A stretch of 64,000 bases of DNA from Gluconobacter wancherniae NBRC 103581 (GCF_007988885.1 NZ_BJUZ01000001.1:620001-684000); one strand, 5' to 3'. Positions 1 to 11,265 are shown, numbered from the stretch's first letter. The notes: generated by a model not told the origin, from the letters alone. Program-made: numbers and translations.

Positions 1-45
1 GCAGATGTTACGGACCTATTGCCTGAGGACGTGCGCGTCCGCTGA
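1..45 (+). CDS. 3' end of an unidentified gene (partial)
   Basis: The first 14 codons of the window read in frame to a TGA at 43-45 and encode ADVTDLLPEDVRVR. A strong hairpin terminator begins 22 bases later, which supports this frame as the end of a real gene running in from the left. A second frame stays open through the terminator and is unlikely to be coding. The family cannot be identified from so few residues. Confidence 0.45.
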   Translation, partial: ADVTDLLPEDVRVR

Positions 46-67
46 GACGCCGGTAATTTTGATATTG

Positions 68-99
68 AAAGGCGCCTTTCGTTTGGGCGCCTTTTTTTT
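68..99 (+). terminator. Rho-independent terminator
   Basis: AAAGGCGCC (68-76) pairs perfectly with GGCGCCTTT (86-94) across a 9-base loop and is followed by a run of T to position 99. It would end transcription of the partial gene at the left edge. A run of 13 G follows directly at 100-112. Confidence 0.85.
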
Positions 100-112
100 G
101 GGGGGGGGGGGG
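100..112. repeat. Homopolymer run of 13 G
   Basis: Thirteen consecutive G residues follow the T tail of the preceding terminator. The tract is intergenic, about 100 bases from the stop codon of the minus-strand permease gene. Such tracts vary in length by slippage and are also prone to sequencing error. Confidence 0.8.
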
Positions 113-212
113 AGGCGGCTCTTCATGCGTGAAGAGCCTGGTCGACTAAATCCGGATAACTGATCCCGCTCCTGTCTCCTCTACGTTGATAGAGCCGGGG
201 CGGCATAGAAAA

Positions 213-1370
213 TCAGTCCTCTTTCCGCTTGCGGGCTTCCTTGACTTCTTCTTCACTCAGTTCACCGACATCGATCTGTGTGCGACCTGCGTCTTCAAGC
301 GGAGCTGTTGCTTTGTCTCCCATTGCAAGCAGCGCTGCCGTGATCGGAGAAGCGAGGATCAGGCCCGGGATGCCGAGTATGGAGCCGAACACCGTCTGTG
401 AAAGAATGGCGAGTGCGGGCGGCATATGGACCGCACGGCGCTGGATGAAGGGTGCGAGTACATTGCCCTCAAAGAACTGGATGGTCACGTAGAGGATCGC
501 GACGAACAGCGCTTCATGAGTTCCCAGTGACAAGCCAAGTAGGACTGCCGGAACGGCGCCCATGATAGCACCAATATAGGGAATGAAGTTCATCAGGCCT
601 GCAACAACGCCCAGTGCCAGGGCAAGGGGCACGCCAATCATGTACAGACCCAGACCGGAAAGAATGCCCACAACGAGCATGTCCAGAGCCTGACCTGCTG
701 TCCACGCCCAGAGAGTAGAGCCTGCGGTTAGTAGGAGTTCACGAGCCGCACCACGATGCTTCGGGGGAACAATACGCAGAACGCCATCAATATAGAGGGC
801 TGGAGACAGTGCGAAATAGAGTCCTGCAATCAGGATTACGAGAATCGTGCCCAGCAGGCCAAAGGCGCCGCTCAGCAGGCCTGTGACAGATCCGGCGAGG
901 CCGGAGCCAAATGATCCCAGGGCATTGCTGTTTGCGTTTCCACCCAGTGTGCTTGGCAAATGATCAAGAACCATCTGGCCTACGGTTGACTGGGAAAGGC
1001 GTCCGCGAATGTCACCGGACTGTGCGATCAGGGCTGCCTTCAGACGAATAAACTGATCGCCGATGGCTGGTCCACTGCTCCAGACGAGAGCCACGATTGC
1101 AGCAAAAATAACTACGGCAACAATCGAAACTGCGGCGGCATAGGGAACAAATTTGAGGTGTCGGCGTAGCAGCCTTGCCAGACCGTGCAGAACCACAGCC
1201 ATGAGTGCGGACGCAAAGATGACGGCCAGCACATCTCCGATCAGCCAGATTGCCAGCAGAACCAGTGTAACGGTGATGACGATCCGCAGGAGTGCCACGA
1301 TCCGGGCGATTTCTCGTGCGCGTGGATCCTGCTCGTCTTGCTCGGCCGGATCGGTAAAGGAAATGGGCAT
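213..1370 (-). CDS. AI-2E family transporter (PerM-like permease)
   Basis: A 385-residue integral membrane protein of the AI-2E/PerM family, which includes the TqsA exporter and other permeases whose substrates are mostly unknown. Two hydrophobic helices lie near residues 25-65 and one near 77-98. A soluble stretch (about 105-165) and a cluster of C-terminal helices follow. The conserved NFIPYIGAIMG segment and EGNVLAPFIQRRAVHMPPA region are typical of the family. The C-terminus is charged and cytoplasmic (EEEVKEARKRKED). In many alphaproteobacteria a perM gene lies close to purM and hdaA, as here. The family call is firm; the substrate is not known. Confidence 0.85.
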   Translation of the reverse strand: MPISFTDPAEQDEQDPRAREIARIVALLRIVITVTLVLLAIWLIGDVLAVIFASALMAVVLHGLARLLRRHLKFVPYAAAVSIVAVVIFAAIVALVWSSGPAIGDQFIRLKAALIAQSGDIRGRLSQSTVGQMVLDHLPSTLGGNANSNALGSFGSGLAGSVTGLLSGAFGLLGTILVILIAGLYFALSPALYIDGVLRIVPPKHRGAARELLLTAGSTLWAWTAGQALDMLVVGILSGLGLYMIGVPLALALGVVAGLMNFIPYIGAIMGAVPAVLLGLSLGTHEALFVAILYVTIQFFEGNVLAPFIQRRAVHMPPALAILSQTVFGSILGIPGLILASPITAALLAMGDKATAPLEDAGRTQIDVGELSEEEVKEARKRKED

Positions 1371-1545
1371 GGGGTGTGTGCAACCTCGGATGGTCTGGTG
1401 CAGACGGCTTATGGGGGATGAGAGGAGGGGTCAATGACGGTTTCTGTCATGTGATCCCTGGAAGATCGGTAAGAAGAAAGCACAACGTCATGCACCGATA
1501 TTGGTTGGCATGCGTTTGGGCATTATTCTCCCAGGCAGTCCCGTA

Positions 1546-3462
<1,917 letters not shown>

Positions 3463-3578
3463 GGGCGCCTCGATCGGTCGGGGAAAGTTAAAAAACGGCG
3501 ACAGACCTATCAGGAACGCGAAATTTGCTCTAGGGGAGCGGCGGTATTTGACCGTTCACCCCTGACAGGAGATGAGAC

Positions 3579-4001
3579 ATGGCTCTCGAGCGCACGCTCT
3601 CCATTATCAAGCCCGACGCAACCAAGCGCAACCTGACCGGCAAGATCAATGCCGTGTTCGAAGACGCTGGCCTGCGCATTGTTGCACAGAAGCGCATTCA
3701 GCTGACCGAGAAGCAGGCTGGTGCTTTCTACGCGGTTCACGCAGAACGCCCGTTCTACGGTAGCCTCGTGTCTTCCATGCTTGCTGAACCGGTTGTTGTT
3801 CAGGTTCTGCAGGGTGAGAACGCAGTTGCCAAGCATCGCGAAGTGATGGGCGCCACGAACCCTGCCGACGCTGCTGAAGGCACCGTTCGCAAGCTTTATG
3901 CAGAAAGCATCGAAGCAAACTCGGTTCATGGTTCCGATAGCCTCGAGAACGCGAAGAACGAAATTGCATTCTTCTTCGCTGAGACCGAAATCCTGCCGTA
4001 A
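3579..4001 (+). CDS. ndk: Nucleoside diphosphate kinase
   Basis: A 140-residue enzyme that transfers the gamma-phosphate of ATP to NDPs to balance NTP pools. It has the full-length bacterial Ndk fold: [14 protein letters not shown] at the N-terminus, the P-loop-like region around ATNPADA, and NSVHGSD with the phosphohistidine that carries the intermediate. The start is ATG with AGGAG eight bases upstream. The gene stands alone, divergent from the ABC-F gene, and ends in a strong terminator shared with the convergent purN. Confidence 0.97.
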   Translation: MALERTLSIIKPDATKRNLTGKINAVFEDAGLRIVAQKRIQLTEKQAGAFYAVHAERPFYGSLVSSMLAEPVVVQVLQGENAVAKHREVMGATNPADAAEGTVRKLYAESIEANSVHGSDSLENAKNEIAFFFAETEILP

Positions 4002-4031
4002 GTTCTACGGAACTTTCGACTGGGTTTCTGG

Positions 4032-4061
4032 AAAGGCGCGGTTCATACCGCGCCTTTTTTT
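4032..4061. terminator. Rho-independent terminator after ndk
   Basis: AAAGGCGCGGT (4032-4042) pairs with ACCGCGCCTTT (4047-4057) across a TCAT loop, an 11-bp perfect stem, then seven T. It lies between the convergent ndk and purN genes. The A tract on the left arm lets it also work, more weakly, on the minus strand. Confidence 0.92.
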
Positions 4062-4073
4062 ATTTCCAGAGTG

Positions 4074-4667
4074 TCATACACCCGGATGAAGGCGCGAAAT
4101 GACATCCGCCAGTACGCGCGGATAAAGCTGGTGCTCCTGCTCCAGCACGCGGGCTGCAAGCGTTTCTGGCGTGTCGCTTGGTAATACGGGCACGCGCGCC
4201 TGAGCCAGAACGGGGCCTTCATCCACGCCACTCGTGACGAAGTGGATCGTGCAGCCGTGTTCGTTGGCGCCCGCCGCAATGGCCGCTTCATGCGTGTGTA
4301 AGCCGGGGAATGCCGGTAGCAGGCTTGGGTGAATATTCAGCATTTTTCCATGCCAGGCATTCACCAGATATGGCGTGAGAACGCGCATATATCCCGCAAG
4401 GCAGACGATTTCTGCTCCTGAAGCCTTGATGGCCTCATCAACTTTGATCTCGTGTGCCTCACGGTCCTTTCCGAATGCCTTGTGATCAATGGCAATCGTT
4501 GGAAGGCCTGCTTCACGTGCGACTTCCAGCCCGCCTGCGTCCGGCCGATTGCTCAGAACGAGAACAATCCGGGCCGGGTAATCCGGGCGGGCGCATGCTT
4601 CAATGAGCGCACGCATATTGCTGCCGCGCCCACTGATGAGTACGGCGATGGGAGTTTTGTGGATCAT
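4074..4667 (-). CDS. purN: Phosphoribosylglycinamide formyltransferase
   Basis: A 197-residue enzyme that formylates GAR with 10-formyl-tetrahydrofolate, the third step of purine synthesis. The N-terminal phosphate-binding motif ISGRGSNM and the catalytic block [17 protein letters not shown] are present, with the Asn and His of the active site. The catalytic Asp lies in [12 protein letters not shown]. Length fits the family. Its ATG overlaps the stop codon of purM (ATGA), so the two are translationally coupled; they encode consecutive-pathway enzymes. Confidence 0.96.
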   Translation of the reverse strand: MIHKTPIAVLISGRGSNMRALIEACARPDYPARIVLVLSNRPDAGGLEVAREAGLPTIAIDHKAFGKDREAHEIKVDEAIKASGAEIVCLAGYMRVLTPYLVNAWHGKMLNIHPSLLPAFPGLHTHEAAIAAGANEHGCTIHFVTSGVDEGPVLAQARVPVLPSDTPETLAARVLEQEHQLYPRVLADVISRLHPGV

Positions 4668-5725
4668 GCGAAAGAGACGGGTGCCGTGAGCTCGTAGGTG
4701 TTTTCGGAACGAACGATTTCGCCCATACGCACGCCGCTTTCGCCGTTGGCTGCCAGTTCCTCAAGAACCTTTTCCGGCTCGGAAGTTACGAGAACCATGC
4801 CGATACCACAGTTGAAAACGCGCAGCATTTCGTCGGCTGCAACCTGACCGGTCGCTGCCAGCCATTTGAATACGGCGGGAATGTCCCATGAAGCGCCGTC
4901 GATGCGTACACCCAGCCCTTCCGGCAACACGCGTGGGAGATTGCCGGGAAGGCCGCCACCCGTAATGTGTGCACAGCCATGCAGAAGGCCTTTGGCGTGC
5001 AGGTTGAGGACGGTGGTTACATAAAGCTTTGTGGGCGTCAGGAGGGCTTCTCCGAGTGTTTTGCCGCTTTCAAACGGCGCAGCATCGCTCCAACTCAGAC
5101 CCGAGCGCCGCACGACTTCCCGAACCAGTGAGAATCCGTTGGAATGCACTCCGGAAGAGGCAAGGCCGATCAGAGTGTCACCTTCACGGATCCCTGCGGG
5201 AAGAAGGCTGCCACGTTCTGCCGCACCAACACTGAAACCTGCGAGATCGTAGTGGCCCGGCGCATACATGCCTGGCATCTCGGCTGTTTCCCCGCCAACG
5301 AGCGCACAACCTGACTCCGAGCATGCGCGTGCGATGCCCTGAACGACGGTTGCGGCATCCTGAATGGAGAGCTTCCCCGTGGCGAGATAATCCAGAAAGA
5401 ACAGCGGTGTTGCGCCCTGCACGACGAGATCGTTGACGCACATTGCCACGAGATCGACACCGACTTCGTCATGCTTGCCTGCTTCAATCGCGACCATGAG
5501 CTTTGTGCCCACACCATCGGTGCAACTGACGAGTACGGGATCGGTAAATCCTGCGGCCTTCAGATCGAACAATGCACCGAAGCCACCAAGGCCACCCATT
5601 GTTCCCGGACGGTTCGTTGCCTTGGCAGCAGGCTTGATCGCATCGACCAGTGCATCTCCGGCTTCAATATCGACGCCGGCCTGTGCATAGCTGGCACCTT
5701 GCGGGAGATTGGGCTGGTCGGTCAT
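4664..5725 (-). CDS. purM: Phosphoribosylformylglycinamidine cyclo-ligase (AIR synthetase)
   Basis: A 353-residue ATP-dependent enzyme that closes the imidazole ring to form AIR, the fifth purine step. The conserved N-terminal [16 protein letters not shown], the [19 protein letters not shown] metal and dimer segment, and the [16 protein letters not shown] loop are all visible. First gene of a purM-purN operon, read away from the divergent hdaA. The 100-base divergent gap holds both promoters. Confidence 0.96.
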   Translation of the reverse strand: MTDQPNLPQGASYAQAGVDIEAGDALVDAIKPAAKATNRPGTMGGLGGFGALFDLKAAGFTDPVLVSCTDGVGTKLMVAIEAGKHDEVGVDLVAMCVNDLVVQGATPLFFLDYLATGKLSIQDAATVVQGIARACSESGCALVGGETAEMPGMYAPGHYDLAGFSVGAAERGSLLPAGIREGDTLIGLASSGVHSNGFSLVREVVRRSGLSWSDAAPFESGKTLGEALLTPTKLYVTTVLNLHAKGLLHGCAHITGGGLPGNLPRVLPEGLGVRIDGASWDIPAVFKWLAATGQVAADEMLRVFNCGIGMVLVTSEPEKVLEELAANGESGVRMGEIVRSENTYELTAPVSFA

Positions 5726-5787
5726 GGTCGGAAACTCTCGGCTGGTTGACGTGTCGCCGTTCTAGAGCATCCTGCGCGCGGGCGGAA

Positions 5788-5805
5788 CGCCTGTTTGAAG
5801 GCGTA
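5788..5805 (+). other. Small hairpin in the hdaA leader
   Basis: ACGCCT (5788-5793) and AGGCGT (5800-5805) form a 6-bp stem with a 6-base loop about 20 bases before the hdaA start codon. There is no T tail. It may shape the leader RNA; function unknown. Confidence 0.3.
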
Positions 5806-5825
5806 ACGGCAGGGAAGGGTCTGCA

Positions 5826-6527
5826 ATGGTTGAACAGGAGATCGGAAAGACCATCCCGGCGGAGCAGTTGGTGCTTGGGTTGCAGCGCAGCAGTGCCCTG
5901 ACGGTTGAGCGCTTTATTCCCGGTCCGTCCAATGCGGCGGCGCGGGCCTGGATAGCGCGTCCACATTGGCCAGATCAGAGATTATGGCTGTGGGGGCCTT
6001 CTGGGACGGGGAAAACACACCTGCTTTCAATGTGGGCAACAAAACACAATGCGACGGTGGTTGATGCGCGCCTTTTTGTCCGTTCTCCGGGCGCGCGCCT
6101 GCAGGTTCAGGGTAATCTCGCCATCGACAACGCCGATTCGCCAGCAGATGAGGTCACGATGCTTCATTTGCTCAATGATGCACATTCCCATGCAGAGCGT
6201 GTTCTGATGGTGGGACGTCTGCCGCCATCACGCACGCATTTCATGCTGCCCGATCTGGCCAGTCGCCTGCGTGCCACGGCCACGACCGCAACTGGTGAGC
6301 CCGAAGACGCCCTGCGCGCGACGTTGCTGCTTTCTCTTCTGGCGGACCGTCAACTCGTTGTATCCCAGCCTGTGACAGACTGGCTCTGGCGGCACCTGCC
6401 TCGCACCGGAAAAGCGCTTGTCTGCGCGGTGGAGCAACTTGATCAGGCAGCGTTGGCTCGTGGCGTTCCAATCACGCGCGCGCTTGCACAAGAGGTCCTG
6501 GCAGACCTCCTGACGTCAGATATCTGA
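5826..6527 (+). CDS. hdaA: DnaA-like regulator of replication initiation (HdaA)
   Basis: A 233-residue protein related to the AAA+ domain of DnaA but without its DNA-binding domain IV, as in Hda/HdaA proteins. In these families the protein promotes ATP hydrolysis on DnaA together with the sliding clamp. The N-terminal VLGLQRSSALTVERFIPGPSN matches the DnaA-like start and may include the clamp-binding segment. Walker A is GPSGTGKTHL (about residues 58-67). The Walker B region AIDNADSPADE is degenerate and lacks a clear DE pair at the usual place. Position between purM and ppk is the standard alphaproteobacterial arrangement. Confidence 0.88.
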   Translation: MVEQEIGKTIPAEQLVLGLQRSSALTVERFIPGPSNAAARAWIARPHWPDQRLWLWGPSGTGKTHLLSMWATKHNATVVDARLFVRSPGARLQVQGNLAIDNADSPADEVTMLHLLNDAHSHAERVLMVGRLPPSRTHFMLPDLASRLRATATTATGEPEDALRATLLLSLLADRQLVVSQPVTDWLWRHLPRTGKALVCAVEQLDQAALARGVPITRALAQEVLADLLTSDI

Positions 6528-6549
6528 TGTTGTGACACAAAACAGACGT

Positions 6550-6578
6550 TTGACACGCCACACAGGGCACATGATCCT
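6550..6578 (+). promoter_or_regulatory. Candidate sigma-70 promoter for ppk
   Basis: A perfect -35 TTGACA (6550-6555) is followed after 17 bases by GATCCT (6573-6578), a poor -10 (3 of 6 matches). It lies in the 84-base gap between hdaA and ppk. The -35 is convincing; the -10 is not, so the promoter is only a candidate. Confidence 0.35.
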
Positions 6579-6611
6579 GTTTCGATAAATGATAACTTGG
6601 GTAAGGTTTCC

Positions 6612-8915
6612 GTGGCTACTGAAGACGATAAACCCATCGCTCGCGTTTCACGGCGCCGCACGGTCCGCAAGCCGAGCGAAGGGACAATCAGCGCAGGGGC
6701 CACGCGGGCCAGACGGCGCCGGACCTCTGTCAGCAATGCTGCCGATTATGCAGACATGCCAACCTCTCCGGCACGTTTTATCAATCGGGAGCTGTCCTGG
6801 CTGGATTTTAATCAGCGTGTCATCGAGGAAGCGGAAAGCCCTCGTAATCCGCTGCTTGAGCGCGTTCGCTTCCTATCCATCAGCGCCAGCAACCTTGACG
6901 AATTCTACTCGGTTCGTGTTGCGGGTCTTGTGGGGCAGGTCCGCGAAGGCACGGTCATTCGTAGCCCAGACGGTGCAACGCCCGCACAACAGCTGACTGC
7001 GGTTCGCGGCAAGGCGCGGTATCTTCTGCAGGAACAGCAGCGCGTCTGGCGGGGTCTGCGTGCAGAGCTTCAGACGGCCGGCATCGTTATCCTGCCGCCC
7101 GATTCGCTGGATGAGGTGGATCGTACACAGCTTGCCACTCTTTTTGATGAGCGCATCTTTCCAGTCCTGACACCGCTTGCTGTCGATCCCTCACATCCGT
7201 TGCCATTTATTCCGAACATGGGTCTGGCGCTCGTCATGCGCCTGAAAGATCCCGGGACTGGCACGCATGTGATGGACGGCCTGATTCTCATGCCAGCGCA
7301 GGTACCGCGTTTCATGCGGCTGCCTTCGCGGGTGCGGGAAGGGGATGAGACACCGGATCAGGCGCGCTTTGTTCTGCTTGAAGATCTGATCATCCTGTTT
7401 GCAGACCGTCTTTTTCCGGGGCTGGCAATCGGTGCCGCGGGTGTTCTGCGAATCATCCGTGATACGGATGTCGAGTTTGAGGATGAGGCGGAAGATCTCG
7501 TCCGCTCCTACGAGACGGCGCTCAAGCAGCGTCGTCGGGGGGTTGGCATTCATCTGGCGCTCGACAGCAAACTGCCTGAAACGCTTGGTCGTGAAATGGG
7601 CGAAGAGCTTGGCGTGGCGGATGAAGACGTCGCGGTGCTGCCGGATATCGTGGGTGTGGTAGATCTAAAGCAGCTCATCGTTGATGACCGGCCAGATCTG
7701 GTGTTTCCTCCATACACGCCGCGCTTTCCGGAACGCGTTCTCGATTATGATGGCGATTGCTTTGCCGCGATCCGGGCGAAGGACATTGTTGTCCATCATC
7801 CGTTCGAGAGCTTTGATGTGGTCGTGCAGTTCCTTCATCAGGCAGCTCTTGATCCGAATGTTCTGGCCATCAAGCAGACGCTTTATCGCACTTCACGCGA
7901 CAGCCCGATCGTCCGGGCGCTCATCGAGGCAGCGGAGTCAGGGAAATCCGTTACGGCCATGGTTGAACTGCGCGCGCGCTTTGATGAGGAGGCCAATATT
8001 CGCCTTGCACGTGCGCTTGAATCGGCAGGCGTGCAGGTTGTCTTTGGGTTCGCGCATCTGAAAACGCATGCAAAGCTCAGCCTTGTTGTTCGTCGGGAGG
8101 GTCAGGTGCTGAGGTCCTACGCCCATTTCGGAACAGGCAATTACCACCCGATCACGGCACGCGTTTATACGGATCTATCCTTTTTCACCTGCGACCCAAA
8201 GCTGGCTTCAGATTCGGCACGTCTGTTCAATTACATGACCGGATATGCAACGCCCGCTAAAATGGACGCGCTGTCCTTCTCGCCCATCACTATTCGTTCG
8301 ACTCTCGAATCATTGATTCGTGAAGAGATTGCGTTTGCGAAGGCAGGCAAGCCTGCGAAAATCTGGCTGAAAATGAACAGCCTCGTTGATGCTGAACTGA
8401 TCGATCTTCTGTACGAGGCCTCCCGCGCCGGTGTGAAGGTGATTGGCATCATTCGCGGCATCTGCTGCCTGCGACCGGGTGTTCCCGGCCTGTCCGACAA
8501 CATTGAAATCAAGTCGATTGTAGGCCGTTTCCTTGAGCATGCACGGGTATTCGCTTTTGGAAATGGACACCGGATGCCATCGCACAAGGCGAAGGTTTTC
8601 ATTTCCTCTGCCGACTGGATGCTTCGCAACATGGACTGGCGTGTGGAGTCCATGGTGCCGATCACAAACGCCACGGTTCATGCCCAGATTCTCGGGCAGA
8701 TCATGACGATGGACATCAAGGACAACATGCAGAGCTGGACGCTGTCGCGAGATGGGCGTTGGCATCGCGTCTCACCTGGGGCACACCCGTTCTCAGCTCA
8801 TGATTATTTCATGAACAATCCTTCTCTCTCGGGTCGGGGTTCGGCTGCGCGGGAGAAGGCCCTCCCTGAGGCTCATCGCCCCCGCGAACGGCCCGACCGG
8901 ATTTTGGAAGACTGA
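6612..8915 (+). CDS. ppk: Polyphosphate kinase 1
   Basis: A roughly 767-residue PPK1 that makes long-chain polyphosphate from ATP, reversibly. The N-terminal domain starts at FINRELSWLDFNQRV. The phosphotransfer region contains KTHAKLSLVVRREG, with the autophosphorylated His near residue 486. The late motif FISSADWMLRNMDWRVE is diagnostic. I chose the GTG at 6612, which has AAGG five bases upstream; an in-frame TTG at 6597 has no ribosome site. An Arg-rich N-terminal extension (about residues 1-45) precedes the conserved core. The stop is six bases before ppx, so both are one operon. Confidence 0.96.
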   Translation: MATEDDKPIARVSRRRTVRKPSEGTISAGATRARRRRTSVSNAADYADMPTSPARFINRELSWLDFNQRVIEEAESPRNPLLERVRFLSISASNLDEFYSVRVAGLVGQVREGTVIRSPDGATPAQQLTAVRGKARYLLQEQQRVWRGLRAELQTAGIVILPPDSLDEVDRTQLATLFDERIFPVLTPLAVDPSHPLPFIPNMGLALVMRLKDPGTGTHVMDGLILMPAQVPRFMRLPSRVREGDETPDQARFVLLEDLIILFADRLFPGLAIGAAGVLRIIRDTDVEFEDEAEDLVRSYETALKQRRRGVGIHLALDSKLPETLGREMGEELGVADEDVAVLPDIVGVVDLKQLIVDDRPDLVFPPYTPRFPERVLDYDGDCFAAIRAKDIVVHHPFESFDVVVQFLHQAALDPNVLAIKQTLYRTSRDSPIVRALIEAAESGKSVTAMVELRARFDEEANIRLARALESAGVQVVFGFAHLKTHAKLSLVVRREGQVLRSYAHFGTGNYHPITARVYTDLSFFTCDPKLASDSARLFNYMTGYATPAKMDALSFSPITIRSTLESLIREEIAFAKAGKPAKIWLKMNSLVDAELIDLLYEASRAGVKVIGIIRGICCLRPGVPGLSDNIEIKSIVGRFLEHARVFAFGNGHRMPSHKAKVFISSADWMLRNMDWRVESMVPITNATVHAQILGQIMTMDIKDNMQSWTLSRDGRWHRVSPGAHPFSAHDYFMNNPSLSGRGSAAREKALPEAHRPRERPDRILED

Positions 8916-8921
8916 GTTTCT

Positions 8922-10400
8922 ATGTCCACACCTGCACAGCGGTCCGCCATTGTTGACCTTGGCTCAAACTCTGTTCGGCTTGTTGTCTTCGAGGGAATCA
9001 CACGTAACCCTGTTCCGATCTTCAACGAGAAGGTCACGCTCAAGCTGGGCAGGGGACTCGATGCATCGGGCCGACTGAACGAGGCAGGCGTTGCGCTGGC
9101 AATGGATGTGCTGGGGCGCTTTCATACAGTGGCTCGTGCGATGCGCGCCGAGCCTTTTGAAGTTCTCGCCACCGCAGCCGTCCGGGACGCCACAAATGGC
9201 CCGGATTTCGTGGCGGCCATCCGGGCCCGCATGCCCGGTGTTCCCATTCGTGTTCTGAATGGAGAAGAAGAAGCAGATTATGCCGCGCGAGGAGTGCTGT
9301 GTGGTCTGCCGGAGGCCAATGGGCTTGTCGCTGATATCGGTGGTGGCTCCATGGAGCTTATCCATGTCGCTGACGGTCAGTATTTTGAAGCCGTCAGCAC
9401 CAAGCTTGGCGTTATCCGCCTGCATGATCGCGCAGAGGGAAGCATCGAGAGCGCAGCACTGATCGCTGATGAGCAGCTTGGTGACGTAAAATGGCTGCAA
9501 GGCATGACGGGGCGCCCGCTATATCTTGTCGGTGGTGCGTTCCGCGCTCTGGCCCGGCTTCAGATTGCCCGAACACAATATCCGCTCAGCCTCGTTCACC
9601 TCTTTTCGATGTCTGAGGGCGAAGCGCGCGAAATGGCGGACTGGATCATTGCCGCCCCCAGACGAACACTCGAAAAACTGCCGGGTGCTCCACGCAAGCG
9701 TCTGGCGGATGCGCCGTTTGCGGCGACGGTACTTCGCCGTTTGATGGAAAAAGTACGTCCTTCCAAAGTCGTGTTCAGTGTCGATGGCCTGCGGGAAGGG
9801 TGGTACATGCGCCACGTCGCAGAATCAGTCGCGCAACAGGACCCGATGACCGCTTTGGCAGAGGAAACCGCAGGGCGTTTGGCGCGGAGTATGTCTCTTT
9901 CCCATGCGTTGGTGGGCTGGACTGCTGCACTTTTCGAGGACGAAACTCCCCAGCAGAAGCGTCTGCGCACTCTGACATGTACGCTCTCGGATATTGGCTC
10001 CTATGATCACCCGGAATACAGAACGGAGCAGACTTACCAGCGTATCCTGCGCAGTCATGGCGTTGGTTTTGATCATCCAGCGCGTGCCTTCATCGGGTTG
10101 ACGCTTGCTGTGCGTTATGAAGTGCAGATGGATGCCCCGCTGATTGAACCATCTAGACGTTTGTTGACGAAGGTTGAGATCGAACGTGCGGTCCGTCTGG
10201 GGCTTGCACTGCGTCTGGCCTATACGCTGTGCGGCGGAACGGTAGAACTTCTGGAAGAGTGCCGTCTGTTTGTGGAAGATAATAAACTTGTCCTGACGCT
10301 GGGTGCGCGAAGCGTTCGTGCCGCAGGAAGTGCGGTGCGTCGCCGCTTTGAGCGCCTGGCAGCTGCGATGAAGCTGGAGTGGCAGGTCAGGGAGGAATGA
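8922..10400 (+). CDS. ppx: Exopolyphosphatase / guanosine pentaphosphatase (Ppx/GppA)
   Basis: A 492-residue member of the ASKHA-fold Ppx/GppA family, which removes terminal phosphate from polyphosphate or converts pppGpp to ppGpp. The ATPase-like phosphate 1 motif is AIVDLGSNSVRLVVFEG (residues 9-25) and the second is VADIGGGSMELI (around 137). The C-terminal half (about 310-492) fits the HD-like helical domain of the long form. It follows ppk by six bases. Its stop overlaps the ATG of the next gene. Which activity dominates cannot be told from sequence. Confidence 0.93.
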   Translation: MSTPAQRSAIVDLGSNSVRLVVFEGITRNPVPIFNEKVTLKLGRGLDASGRLNEAGVALAMDVLGRFHTVARAMRAEPFEVLATAAVRDATNGPDFVAAIRARMPGVPIRVLNGEEEADYAARGVLCGLPEANGLVADIGGGSMELIHVADGQYFEAVSTKLGVIRLHDRAEGSIESAALIADEQLGDVKWLQGMTGRPLYLVGGAFRALARLQIARTQYPLSLVHLFSMSEGEAREMADWIIAAPRRTLEKLPGAPRKRLADAPFAATVLRRLMEKVRPSKVVFSVDGLREGWYMRHVAESVAQQDPMTALAEETAGRLARSMSLSHALVGWTAALFEDETPQQKRLRTLTCTLSDIGSYDHPEYRTEQTYQRILRSHGVGFDHPARAFIGLTLAVRYEVQMDAPLIEPSRRLLTKVEIERAVRLGLALRLAYTLCGGTVELLEECRLFVEDNKLVLTLGARSVRAAGSAVRRRFERLAAAMKLEWQVREE

Positions 10401-11185
10401 CCATCAAGATTAATATCCGAACAAAGCGGGCATTTCGCATCGGTGGATTGTTGGCTGTGGAGCTCATGCTGGGGTTTGGAGTTTCGGCATGTTCGAAGTT
10501 CGGCCATCACGACAGAAACAAGCTCTGGGAAATTGTTGGTACGCGTTGCGCCAAGGATTCCGATCACAAGCCCTGTGCTGTCTATGATCCGCAGGATGGC
10601 TATGCGCTGCTCAAGGATCTGTACGGGCACGGCCAGTATCTTTTGATCCCTACGAAGCGTATTCCCGGTGTTGAAAGCCCAGCGCTCTTGCAGGCTGACA
10701 GTCCTAATTATTTTGCTGAGGCTTGGGCTGAGCGCGGTCGTGTATCCAAAGCATATGGCTATGATGTTCCAGATGCGGATATGTCTCTTGCCATCAACTC
10801 GCGGTGGGGCAGGTCTCAGGACCAGTTGCATATCCACATTGATTGCATGAAGCCGTACGTTAAAACGGAACTGGCCAAGAACTGGTTTGGCCAAGACTGG
10901 TCCACTGTTTCCCTCATGGGACATCTTTATCGGGCACGCATTGTGCAGTCTCTGGAGCCATCGCCTTTCAAAGTACTGCATGCAGATGACATGTCCGTGC
11001 ATACGCTGTTTGTGACCCCGGCCCCCAAGGGCGGATTCATCCTTCTGGACGATGTTGCCCATGGTCTGGACCGAGCATCAGGTGAGGAACTTCAGGACCA
11101 CAAGTGCCTGATTGCCGACCCTGCACATATGGGTCAGATGGATATGGATAACATGGAACACTCCTCAGGAATGGGGACTATGTAA
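10397..11185 (+). CDS. cdh: CDP-diacylglycerol diphosphatase, lipoprotein with Met/His-rich tail
   Basis: About 262 residues. Matches the CDP-diacylglycerol pyrophosphatase (Cdh) family, which splits CDP-DAG to CMP and phosphatidate at the membrane. The HIT-like motif QLHIHIDCMKP (around residues 143-153) carries the catalytic His pair. The N-terminus has a hydrophobic signal ending in GVSAC, with Cys32 a likely lipidation site. The last 20 residues, HMGQMDMDNMEHSSGMGTM and neighbours, are very rich in Met, Asp and His, unlike the rest of the family. The start is the ATG that overlaps the ppx stop (ATGA); a GTG 18 bases upstream is possible. Confidence 0.85.
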   Translation: MTIKINIRTKRAFRIGGLLAVELMLGFGVSACSKFGHHDRNKLWEIVGTRCAKDSDHKPCAVYDPQDGYALLKDLYGHGQYLLIPTKRIPGVESPALLQADSPNYFAEAWAERGRVSKAYGYDVPDADMSLAINSRWGRSQDQLHIHIDCMKPYVKTELAKNWFGQDWSTVSLMGHLYRARIVQSLEPSPFKVLHADDMSVHTLFVTPAPKGGFILLDDVAHGLDRASGEELQDHKCLIADPAHMGQMDMDNMEHSSGMGTM

Positions 11186-11210
11186 GTCCTGCAAAGGATT
11201 GTCATGATCT

Positions 11211-11257
11211 TCCGGAGGTGAGATATTCGATAAAAGTCGAACTAAATAACCTCCGGA
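11211..11257 (+). promoter_or_regulatory. Hairpin that can hide the ribosome site of the MFS gene
   Basis: TCCGGAGGT (11211-11219) is the exact reverse complement of ACCTCCGGA (11249-11257), a 9-bp perfect stem with a 29-base loop. The right arm contains the GGAG that serves the GTG start at 11266. The left arm contains its own GGAGG. There is no T tail, so it is not a normal terminator. If the stem forms, the ribosome site is masked. Confidence 0.55.
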
Positions 11258-11265
11258 GAAACCAT

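Noticed and set aside
6530-6556. Possible Pho box upstream of ppk
   Set aside because: GTGACAC and TTGACAC recur 18 bases apart, but do not match the CTGTCAT direct repeats of PhoB sites. The second copy is better explained as a -35 hexamer.
11218-11265. Longer N-terminus for the MFS exporter
   Set aside because: It would start inside the hairpin and add 16 polar residues before the first helix; the GTG at 11266 has a proper ribosome site and matches homologue starts.
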